Shown: positions 35,555 through 42,252 of the stretch, in pieces
Layout: every line of letters starts with the position of its first letter
How positions within the stretch are numbered: the stretch's first letter is position 1
The notes under the pieces: generated by a model
The model's input: only the letters and a program-made list of their open reading frames with translations
The model's database searches: none
What the model was told of the DNA's origin: nothing
Translations under genes and position numbers: made by a program
Assembly: GCA_964647625.1 (NCBI GenBank)
Contig: CAZYHZ010000014.1
Span: 1-64,000, forward strand
From: DASRJG01 sp964647625
GTDB taxonomy: Bacteria > Acidobacteriota > Polarisedimenticolia > Polarisedimenticolales > DASRJG01
DNA: 64,000 nucleotides
Direction of reading: 5' to 3'

Positions 35555-36286
35555 CTAGCTGCGGTTGGCGCTCGAATTCAGCGTCCGCATGTACGCATCC
35601 GCCTCGCGGGGCGAGGTCTGCTTGTGCTCGAGGAGGATCGTTCGAGCGTTGGCGTTGCTGCCGTAGACCTTCTGGTTCATCGACTTGTCGGGCTTGACGA
35701 CGCTGCCGTCGAGCGCGACGCCGATGAATGCGCCCTGCGAGCGGGACCACGACAGGATTTGCGCGTGGAGCTGCGCGTCCGTCGACGCCTCGGCCGTGCG
35801 TCCGACCGGGCCGGCGGTCGCGATCGCATCCGCGCCGAGCTTGAAGTCGTCCTTGAGCAGGTGGCGCATTCCGCCGTCATTCATCACGAGGAGCACGAGG
35901 TCGGTTTCCTGTCCGCCGAACTGCCAGCCGACGCTCGCGCCGCCGATCGTGAAGAAGGCCGGGGCGCCCATCTTGCCGGAGTTGTCGCGGCACGTGAACA
36001 CGCCGGAGCCGCCCTGGCCTCCGACCACGAACGCGGCTTTCTTCACGTCCGGGAAGACGCCCACGCATTCGGCCTTCTCGAGCGCCGAGCGCGGAATCCC
36101 GCGGTCCGGCGCGTCGAGCGAAGCCTGGAGCACCTCCCGTGCGCGCTGGAGCTTTTCGTGCTCCTTCGTCACCGTGGAATCGTGCCGGCCCGCATGCTTG
36201 TCTTCCTTCTTCGCGACGTCGCTGGCGAGCACGAGAGCCGGTACCGCGAGCAATGCGAGAGACAGCATGATGACGGTCCTCTTCAT
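35555..36286 (-). CDS. SYLF (Ysc84-type) lipid-binding domain protein, exported
   Basis: A 243-aa protein with signal peptide MKRTVIMLSLALLAVPALVLA. A charged His/Lys linker leads to the SYLF domain: IPRSALEKAECVGVFPDVKK, FTIGGASVGWQFGGQETDLVLLVM and SRSQGAFIGVALDGSVVKP, the family landmarks. SYLF domains bind phosphoinositides in eukaryotes; in bacteria they are periplasmic proteins of uncertain role. ATG 36286 is chosen for its AAGGAGG site. Confidence 0.9.
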   Translation of the reverse strand: MKRTVIMLSLALLAVPALVLASDVAKKEDKHAGRHDSTVTKEHEKLQRAREVLQASLDAPDRGIPRSALEKAECVGVFPDVKKAAFVVGGQGGSGVFTCRDNSGKMGAPAFFTIGGASVGWQFGGQETDLVLLVMNDGGMRHLLKDDFKLGADAIATAGPVGRTAEASTDAQLHAQILSWSRSQGAFIGVALDGSVVKPDKSMNQKVYGSNANARTILLEHKQTSPREADAYMRTLNSSANRS

Positions 36287-36446
36287 CTCGGCCTCCTTTC
36301 GATTGCGGGGCGCCGGTGCCTTGCGCCCACCCCTTCCAAGGGGCAAGGGGTGTGCCAGAACGGAAATTCCGCTGATTCTCGGAGCCCCCTGGGAAATTTG
36401 TTCCCGGCACTGGAACTTTCGGCCGGTAAGGACGAAGGGGGCCTCG

Positions 36447-37205
36447 TCACCGTCGCCCGGCGAGGTTCGTCGTGCCGACGATGTCCAGATCCTTTCGAAG
36501 CTGCTCGAAATCGAACCCCGGTGCGAAACCCGGGGATTTCGCCTGCGCAGGGAGGATCGCGTAGGCCTCGTCCACGCAGGCGTCCCACCAATCCCACCCC
36601 GCCGCCTGCGTGCGGCCCCAGGTCAGCACCGTCAGCGAAGACGCGTCGTATTCCACGGCGAACACCGCGTGCCCTGAGCCCGTCGAAGGGCCCGGTGTCC
36701 AGCGCTGCCGTCGCTCGAACTGGTCCACGCACGCCTCCGGAACGACGAATCCGAGGTAAATCCCTCCGAACAGACGCATCGCCTGCTTGACGTCCGCGTG
36801 CCGCCTCGGATCGATCCTCGCGAAGGCGAGGATGCGGTCGTCGGCGAGCCCGTGAGACCGCCAGAACTTGAGGACTTCGAGGGCCGGGAGCCCCGTATCG
36901 GCGCCGCCGGTCAAGCGGAAATAGAGATCGATGACCGCTTCACGGCGTAAGACGTGCCGCTCGCCGACAAGCCCGCGAAAGACGGTCACGGCATGCGCGG
37001 CCGCCGCGATCGTGCAGTCGCCGAATTCGTCGTTGCCGTCCATCGGAAACAGTCGCAACGGGCCGCGCTTGTTGAGCGCTCGATAGACGCGATCGAGCAC
37101 GTCGTAGGCCGGGGGCGCGGGGGGAAGCGCCGGGGTCAGGTAGGACTCGAGCCTCAGGGTGCGCTCGTCATGGCGGGCGGGGAGCTTTCCGAATCGCAGG
37201 CTCAT
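36447..37205 (-). CDS. C1A/C39-like papain-fold protein
   Basis: A 252-aa protein starting at ATG 37205 behind GAGGAGG. A probable catalytic Cys is in NDEFGDCTIAAAAHAV, the His in STGSGHAVFAVEYD, and a late polar/Trp motif (LTVLTWGRTQAAGWDWWD) fits the Asn/Trp end of a papain-like fold. No signal peptide is seen, so it may act in the cytoplasm. The His-containing strand is adjoined by a known type of dispersed repeat (36672-36692). It is divergent from an HTH-TPR regulator, sharing an upstream region with a palindrome. Confidence 0.75.
   Translation of the reverse strand: MSLRFGKLPARHDERTLRLESYLTPALPPAPPAYDVLDRVYRALNKRGPLRLFPMDGNDEFGDCTIAAAAHAVTVFRGLVGERHVLRREAVIDLYFRLTGGADTGLPALEVLKFWRSHGLADDRILAFARIDPRRHADVKQAMRLFGGIYLGFVVPEACVDQFERRQRWTPGPSTGSGHAVFAVEYDASSLTVLTWGRTQAAGWDWWDACVDEAYAILPAQAKSPGFAPGFDFEQLRKDLDIVGTTNLAGRR
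36672..36692. repeat. Dispersed CCTGAGCCCGTCGAAGG-type repeat inside a CDS
   Basis: The 21-base segment holds GCCCTGAGC and GTCGAAGGGC, the core of the TTCGACGGGCTCAGG family of short dispersed repeats common in many bacterial genomes. It sits in frame and encodes part of PGPSTGSG, immediately before the presumed catalytic His. Confidence 0.6.
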
Positions 37206-37251
37206 GGGGACCTCCTCGTGTGCGTGCCTGCGGCAGCCTGCGCTGGTCCTA

Positions 37252-37269
37252 TGTTGCTGTAAAGCAACA
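37252..37269. promoter_or_regulatory. Inverted repeat, candidate operator between divergent genes
   Basis: TGTTGCT (37252-37258) and AGCAACA (37263-37269) form a perfect 7-bp inverted repeat around GTAA, in the gap between the papain-like gene and the HTH-TPR regulator. It is a plausible binding site for that regulator. Confidence 0.45.
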
Positions 37270-37310
37270 AGTACGTGGACACATGGCAACGCATTCGATA
37301 GGATCCGCCC

Positions 37311-38459
37311 GTGCCTGCGGCGGCCCTTCCTCCGTCCCCTGCGATCGGCGCCCTGCTGAGGGAGCGAAGGCGACGGCTCGGCCTGACGCTTCGCGAGGTC
37401 GAGGGCATGACCGCGGGTCCCGCGGGCTCGATCCCGTTCAGCACGCTCGCCCGCATCGAGCAGGGGCGGCTCGATCCGGGCCTGCCCCGGCTCGCCGCAT
37501 TGCTTCAGCTTTACGGGCTCCCGATCCGCGTGGCGGGCGACCTCCTGGACCTCGAGGCGATCGCCTCGCCCAGGAAATCGAAGACGAGCCTCGACACGCT
37601 CCGGGCGCGAGGGTCCGACGCGTGGAAGCGCGGAGATCTCCCTGGAGCGCTCGCGTGCTACCTCGAGATACGCCTGCGCGCCTCGGACGCCGAGGACGCG
37701 GGCGCGCGCGACGACGCGATCGTCGCGTTCGCGACGCTTGCCGCGAAGCTCGGCAAGTATCACCTCGCGCGCCACATGCTCGACGAGCTGCTCCTGACGC
37801 ACCCCTCCTCCGACGTCGAATTCCGCGCGCTCGTCCAGCTCGCGTCGGTCTGGCAGGCGCTCGGCACCGGTTCGGTCGCCCGGGGCTACCTCGCCGCTGC
37901 GGAGACCGTCATCCCGCCGCGAGATCCTCACGCTTCCGGCTGGCTGGCCCAGCTTCGCGCCTCGATCGACATCGATCGCCGCGCATTCGACGACGCGTCC
38001 CGGCAGCTCGACCTCGCCCTGCGCGCCTATCGGGCCGCGCGGAGGCCGTACGACGAGGCGCTGGCGCTCGTCGCGGCAGCCCGGCTCGCCGTGGAGAGGG
38101 GCGACGTCGACGCCGCCCTTCGCGCCTCCCGCCGGGCGGCGTCGTTCGCATCGGCCAAGCGCTTCGCCCGGCCGCGGGCCCTCGCCGTTATCGAGGAAGC
38201 GCGCGCCCAGCTCCTCGCGGGCCGGCCGGCGCGCGCGCTTCCTCTCTTGAACGGCGTCCTCGCGGGAACACTGACTCGGCAGGACGACGCCGTCCGGTTC
38301 CACGCCCACTACTACCTGTCGAAAGCGCACGCGCTGGCCGGAGATGCCGCCGCGGCGGACGCCGAGATCCGTCAGGCACGCGCGGTCGCGCGGTTCGTCG
38401 AGCAGATCAGCCGGGAGCTGACGGAAATCCGCGAGGGCGATTACCGGCGCGAAAGCTGA
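37311..38459 (+). CDS. XRE-family HTH regulator with TPR domain
   Basis: A 382-aa protein from GTG 37311. Residues 10-65 form an XRE-type helix-turn-helix (LLRERRRRLGLTLREVEGM, then PFSTLARIEQGRLDPGLPRL). The rest is a helical TPR-like superhelix rich in Ala/Leu/Arg (WKRGDLPGALACYLEIRLRA), resembling peptide-sensing Rgg/PlcR-type layouts. The shared palindrome suggests it regulates the divergent papain-like gene and itself. Its 3' end overlaps the convergent Spy-like gene by 19 bp. Confidence 0.8.
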   Translation: MPAAALPPSPAIGALLRERRRRLGLTLREVEGMTAGPAGSIPFSTLARIEQGRLDPGLPRLAALLQLYGLPIRVAGDLLDLEAIASPRKSKTSLDTLRARGSDAWKRGDLPGALACYLEIRLRASDAEDAGARDDAIVAFATLAAKLGKYHLARHMLDELLLTHPSSDVEFRALVQLASVWQALGTGSVARGYLAAAETVIPPRDPHASGWLAQLRASIDIDRRAFDDASRQLDLALRAYRAARRPYDEALALVAAARLAVERGDVDAALRASRRAASFASAKRFARPRALAVIEEARAQLLAGRPARALPLLNGVLAGTLTRQDDAVRFHAHYYLSKAHALAGDAAAADAEIRQARAVARFVEQISRELTEIREGDYRRES

Positions 38460-38866
38460 CGGTCGAGCTGCTCGCGCTGATCCGCCGTCAGGAGCGCCCG
38501 CACGTCGCGCAGCAGCGCGGCATCGGCGACGAACCGATCGGCCTCGACCGCGGCCAGGCTCGCCGCACGCTCGCGGATCGCCGCCTCGTCGAACGTGTCG
38601 CTTTCGACTTGCGCCGCGAGCAGCCGGTGCGCCTCGTCGGCGGCCGCGTGCGCGGATTCTCCGGTCTCCCGGCGTGCGCGAAGGAGGGCGGCGATCCCGG
38701 TCTCCTGGGCGTCCGAGAGAGCGATCGACTCGAGCACCATCTCCAGCGGCCTGGGAGGCGGTCCCATCGGAGGCGGTCCGGGCGGAGCTCCGGCCACTCG
38801 CGCGGTCGCGGGACCGGCATGGAGGGTGAGGGCCAGCAGGACGATCGGGGCGGCACGTCGAATCAT
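38441..38866 (-). CDS. Spy/CpxP-like periplasmic protein
   Basis: A 141-aa protein with signal peptide MIRRAAPIVLLALTLHAGPATA, a Pro-rich linker, and a helical domain containing LLTADQREQLDRQL near the end, the LTxxQ motif of Spy/CpxP chaperones that protect periplasmic proteins. It is divergent from the ECF sigma operon, which ends in a second Spy-like protein, suggesting a shared envelope-stress function. Confidence 0.75.
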   Translation of the reverse strand: MIRRAAPIVLLALTLHAGPATARVAGAPPGPPPMGPPPRPLEMVLESIALSDAQETGIAALLRARRETGESAHAAADEAHRLLAAQVESDTFDEAAIRERAASLAAVEADRFVADAALLRDVRALLTADQREQLDRQLSRR

Positions 38867-38964
38867 GGGTTTCTCCTTTCCCGCCCCGGGTAGAGGGCCG
38901 ATGTGGGCGTCCGGCTACAGGGACGCCCGGCAAGATGGGAGAATCGGCCCGATGCAGCGATTTG

Positions 38965-38994
38965 TTGTAACCGGCTCGGGCGGCCTCCTCTCTG
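38965..38994 (+). promoter_or_regulatory. Candidate ECF-type promoter upstream of the sigma operon
   Basis: TTGTAACCG (38965-38973) is followed, with 18 bases after TTGTAACC, by TCT (38991). The same pair with the same spacing occurs upstream of the peroxidase gene at 40415. TGTAACC-type -35 elements are typical of ECF sigma factors, so this could be an autoregulated promoter. Confidence 0.5.
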
Positions 38995-39019
38995 ACTCCT
39001 CGGAGGGTGAGGTTCGACC

Positions 39020-39583
39020 ATGGAGCTCGTGCTGCCCCTGGCCCTCGGCATGACGGATCGGCCGGGGTCCGGTACCGCCGAAGCCGATCTGATCGCCGCC
39101 GGTCGCGGAGGCGACCAGGCGGCGTTCGCGGAGCTGGTCCGGAGGCATCAGTCCCGGGTCTTCCGGATGTCGGGCCGGTTCTTCAGGCGGCGGGAGGACG
39201 TCGAGGATGCCGCTCAGGAGACCTTCCTCACCGCGTGGCGCCGGCTGTCGACTTACGAGGCGCGCGCCCCGTTCGAGCACTGGATCACGCGCGTCTGTCT
39301 TCGGGTCTGCTACGCCCGGCTCGACGCCGAGCGCCATCCGAGCGAGCCCTTGGGCGACGCCGATGTCGTCGTGCCGGCGGCCGATCCGACGGCGGCCATC
39401 GACGTCGAGCGGCTGCTCGCGCAGCTTTCGGCATCCGATCGTTTCGTGTTATTGCTTCTCGACGGCGAGGGCTGGAGCGTCAAGGAGATTGCCCAGCGCG
39501 TCGGGTGGACGGTGACGAACGTCAAGGTCCGCGCGTTTCGCGCTCGCAGGCGGCTGCGGGCGCTGCTGGAGTCCGAGCCATGA
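39020..39583 (+). CDS. RNA polymerase ECF sigma factor
   Basis: A 187-aa sigma factor with only regions 2 and 4. Region 2 reads AFAELVRRHQSRVFRMSGRF followed by DVEDAAQETFLTAWRRL; region 4 reads LLLLDGEGWSVKEIAQRVGW with the HTH in WTVTNVKVRAFRARRRL. It recruits RNA polymerase to stress or envelope genes. It is followed with 4-bp overlap by a probable membrane anti-sigma protein. Confidence 0.95.
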   Translation: MELVLPLALGMTDRPGSGTAEADLIAAGRGGDQAAFAELVRRHQSRVFRMSGRFFRRREDVEDAAQETFLTAWRRLSTYEARAPFEHWITRVCLRVCYARLDAERHPSEPLGDADVVVPAADPTAAIDVERLLAQLSASDRFVLLLLDGEGWSVKEIAQRVGWTVTNVKVRAFRARRRLRALLESEP

Positions 39584-39930
39584 AACACCAGCGCTCGCAG
39601 GACGAAATCGATCGGCGCATGGAATCGGTCCGCGGGCTCCTCCGCCGGCGCCACGCGGAGATCGAGCCGGATCCGACTTTCGCGGCGCGCGTCATCGCGG
39701 GCCTGCCCAGCAACGAAGCCTGGTCGTTCGAGTGGGCGGTTCGCCGGGTGCTCCCGGTGTCCGTGGCCCTGGCGATGGTGCTGACGATCGCCGCCGCCGT
39801 CACGGTCGGGAAGGCCCGCCGCACCCAGTCGTCGGCGTCCGCCGCGGCGCAGGCGTCTCCTTCGTCGGCCTCCGGAAGCAGAAGCGACCCTCTCGAATGG
39901 CTGCTCGAAGATCGCCGGGAGACTCGATGA
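39580..39930 (+). CDS. Putative single-pass anti-sigma-like membrane protein
   Basis: A 116-aa protein: about 60 cytoplasmic residues (MKHQRSQDEIDRRM onward, with DPTFAARVIAGLP), one membrane helix (VLPVSVALAMVLTIAAAVTV) and a Ser/Ala-rich short outer tail. The layout and its position between the sigma gene and a Spy-like sensor fit a minimal anti-sigma factor, though no zinc (HxxxCxxC) motif is present. It overlaps both neighbours by 4 bp. Confidence 0.7.
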   Translation: MKHQRSQDEIDRRMESVRGLLRRRHAEIEPDPTFAARVIAGLPSNEAWSFEWAVRRVLPVSVALAMVLTIAAAVTVGKARRTQSSASAAAQASPSSASGSRSDPLEWLLEDRRETR

Positions 39931-40373
39931 GCCGTTTCGTCGCCGCGGCGGCCGCGATCGCTCTCGTCGTCTGCGGCATGGTCATCGGGGGTGCGGCCAC
40001 GTATCTGATCGTGGCCCGGACGCCCGTGCGGCCCGGCGCCGGGCCGCCTCCCCCGCCGCCGGGCCGGCCGCAGCGCGGGGGTCCGTTGCCGTTCACCCGT
40101 GAGATGGAAGAACGGCTGAATCTCACGCCCGAGCAGCAGAAGAAGATCGACGACATCCTCGAGAAGGGGCACGAGGACTCGGAGGCGATCCGCCGCGAGC
40201 TGCGGCCGCGCCTGGAGGCGCACCTCGAAAAGACGCGCGCCAGCATTGCCGAGGTGCTGACCCCGGAGCAGCGAACCGAGTTCGAGAAGCTCGTGCAGGA
40301 AGACAAGCGCCGCGCCGACCGGTTCCTGATCGACGGCCCGCCCCCCGGTCCTCCCGGATTCGGCCCGCCCTGA
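39927..40373 (+). CDS. Spy/CpxP-like periplasmic sensor/chaperone (membrane-anchored)
   Basis: A 148-aa protein with N-terminal helix FVAAAAAIALVVCGMVIGGA, a Pro/Gly-rich linker and a helical domain with two LTxxQ motifs: LNLTPEQQKKIDDILEKGH and VLTPEQRTEFEKLVQED. It resembles the CnrX/ZraP/Spy group, which senses metals or misfolded protein next to ECF sigma and anti-sigma partners. It ends in a Pro/Gly tail. Third gene of a coupled operon. Confidence 0.82.
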   Translation: MSRFVAAAAAIALVVCGMVIGGAATYLIVARTPVRPGAGPPPPPPGRPQRGGPLPFTREMEERLNLTPEQQKKIDDILEKGHEDSEAIRRELRPRLEAHLEKTRASIAEVLTPEQRTEFEKLVQEDKRRADRFLIDGPPPGPPGFGPP

Positions 40374-40414
40374 GCGCAAGCGGCGGGCCGGTCCGCAAAC
40401 TTTCTCGAGATCGC

Positions 40415-40446
40415 TTGTAACCGCCGGCGGAATTTCCAGATCTATA
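40415..40446 (+). promoter_or_regulatory. Candidate ECF-type promoter upstream of the di-haem peroxidase
   Basis: TTGTAACCG (40415-40423), then TCTATA (40441-40446), with 18 bases between TTGTAACC and TCT as at 38965. This suggests the peroxidase belongs to the regulon of the adjacent ECF sigma factor. Confidence 0.5.
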
Positions 40447-40501
40447 CGGGCACGATGCGCCCGATATCGGGAAGGGCGCAGCGCAACTGGGGGGAAAGGC
40501 C

Positions 40502-42082
40502 ATGCGAAAGCTCCAGATGAGAACGATCCTCGGCATCCTCTTGCTGGCCGGTATCCAGACGATCGCGCGCGCCCAGCAGCCTCCCCCGCCCCCCCCGCCG
40601 CTTCCGGCGGTGCCGGTTCCAACGGCCAACCCGATCACCGAGGAAAAGCGCCTCCTCGGAAAGTTGCTCTTCTGGGAGGAGTCGGTGTCCGGCAACAGCA
40701 CCGTGGCCTGCGGGACCTGTCATTCCCTGGGACGGTCGGGGACGGACGGCCGCATCGGTATCAACCCCGGGACCGATGCGAGCTTCGGGGACGTCGATGA
40801 CGTTCGCGGCTCGTTCGGCGTCGTGCACTCGGACGCGAACGGCGTGCCGATTCAGGACCCCGTCTTCGGATTCAACGTCCAGGTCACGCGGCGTGCGGCC
40901 AACGCCGCCGTCAACGCCGCGTTCAACGACGAGGTGTTCTGGGACGGCCGCGCCGGCACGGTGTTCACGAATCCCGAGACCAACTCGATCTCGATCGCGA
41001 GCGGCGGCGCCCTCGAAAACCAGGCGCTCGGGCCGATCCTGAGCTCGGTCGAGATGGGTCACGACAACCGCACCTGGAAAGAGGTCGAAGACATCTTGAA
41101 ACGATCCGAGCCGCTGGCGGACGCGACCGGCGTGCCGTCCGATCTCGTTCCCACGATCACGGCGCACAAGACGTACCCGGATCTGTTCCAGGCGGCCTAC
41201 GGCGATCCGGCGATCACGGCCGAGCGCATCGCCTTCGCGGTCGCGACGTACGAGCGCACGCTGATCGCGAATCAGACTCCCTACGACCGGTCGGCCGCGC
41301 AGCAGCCGGGCGGGATGACCCCTGCACAGCAGCGTGGATTCGGCTTCATAGTCAACTCGCCTTGCGGCGCCTGCCACGCGCCGCCGACGTTCGCGATCCG
41401 GACCGGCGACAACAAGTTCCGCAACATCGGGTTGCGTCCACCGACGGAGGACACGGGCCGGAAAGAGGTCACCCTCCTCGATCAGGACCGGGGGAAGTTC
41501 AAGATCGCGACCCTTCGCGGCGTGGGCTTGAAGGCCACCTACATGCACAACGGCGAGTTCAATACGCTGCCGGACGTGATCGCCCACTACGCGCCGAACG
41601 CGCCGGGCGTGTTCCTCGACAACATCGACCCGCTCCTTCCCGTCGGTGTTCCGCCGCAGGTGCAGCCCGACCTGATCGACTTCATGCAGAACGCGCTGAC
41701 CGATCCGCGGCTGGCGGCGAACCAGTTTCCGTTCGACCAGCCTACGCTCCAGGCTGGGAACCTTCCTGTGCTGTCGTTCGGCGCGGACAAGTCGACGATC
41801 AGCTGGCCCCCGCTCGCGGGCATCTCGTCCTACGTCGTCTACCGCGGCAATCTGTCGGATCTCGTCGACACCGACGGCGACGGCTTGCCGGACGCGGGGT
41901 ACGGGACGTGCGTGACCGCGAACGATCCCGACCCGACGGACACCGTGTTCGTCGACGCCGACACGCCGGCCGAGGGTCACGGCTTCTTCTACCTCAAGGG
42001 CGTTCGCGACGGCGCGACGATCCGTGGCCTCGGCGTGACCAGCGCCGTGAAGCCGCGCGTCCCCGCCGTGCTCTGTCCTTAG
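40502..42082 (+). CDS. Di-haem cytochrome c peroxidase (MauG/CcpA family) with Cys-Pro C-terminal module
   Basis: A 526-aa exported protein. The signal peptide ends near IQTIARA, then a Pro-rich linker. Two c-type haem sites are visible: CGTCH (Cys70) and CGACH (Cys288), spaced as in bacterial di-haem peroxidases, with AAFNDEVFWDGRAG and RNIGLRPPTEDTG family landmarks. Such enzymes reduce peroxide or oxidise other substrates in the periplasm. The last 100 or so residues (from about 420) are an added module (SYVVYRGNLSDLVD, FFYLKGVRDG, ending in VLCP). The stop TAG lies at the edge of the inverted repeat. Confidence 0.93.
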   Translation: MRKLQMRTILGILLLAGIQTIARAQQPPPPPPPLPAVPVPTANPITEEKRLLGKLLFWEESVSGNSTVACGTCHSLGRSGTDGRIGINPGTDASFGDVDDVRGSFGVVHSDANGVPIQDPVFGFNVQVTRRAANAAVNAAFNDEVFWDGRAGTVFTNPETNSISIASGGALENQALGPILSSVEMGHDNRTWKEVEDILKRSEPLADATGVPSDLVPTITAHKTYPDLFQAAYGDPAITAERIAFAVATYERTLIANQTPYDRSAAQQPGGMTPAQQRGFGFIVNSPCGACHAPPTFAIRTGDNKFRNIGLRPPTEDTGRKEVTLLDQDRGKFKIATLRGVGLKATYMHNGEFNTLPDVIAHYAPNAPGVFLDNIDPLLPVGVPPQVQPDLIDFMQNALTDPRLAANQFPFDQPTLQAGNLPVLSFGADKSTISWPPLAGISSYVVYRGNLSDLVDTDGDGLPDAGYGTCVTANDPDPTDTVFVDADTPAEGHGFFYLKGVRDGATIRGLGVTSAVKPRVPAVLCP

Positions 42083-42252
42083 GGGACACTCCCTTTTTCC
42101 ACCCAAACGGGGACATTCGTCTTTTTCCTACAAATTCAGATTGGCGCGAACAAGAGGCAGGGCCGTTAGTCGACACACCGCTCTCGCTCCAATCTGAATT
42201 TGTAGGAAAAAGACGAATGTCCCCGTTTGGGTGGAAAAAGGGAGTGTCCCCT
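42081..42252. repeat. Perfect 64-bp inverted repeat element between convergent genes
   Basis: The left arm (42081-42144, starting AGGGGACACTCCCTTTTTCC) and right arm (42189-42252) are exact reverse complements by my reading, with a 44-base centre. The outer ends supply bases of the TAG stop codons of both convergent genes. It may be a REP/MITE element mobilised by a RAYT-type transposase, and it would fold into a very stable hairpin acting as a bidirectional terminator. Confidence 0.85.

Noticed and set aside
36447..38933. An 828-aa frame joining the papain-like protein to upstream sequence
   Set aside because: The upstream part overlaps the HTH-TPR gene in antisense; a strong ribosome site and ATG at 37205 mark the true start.
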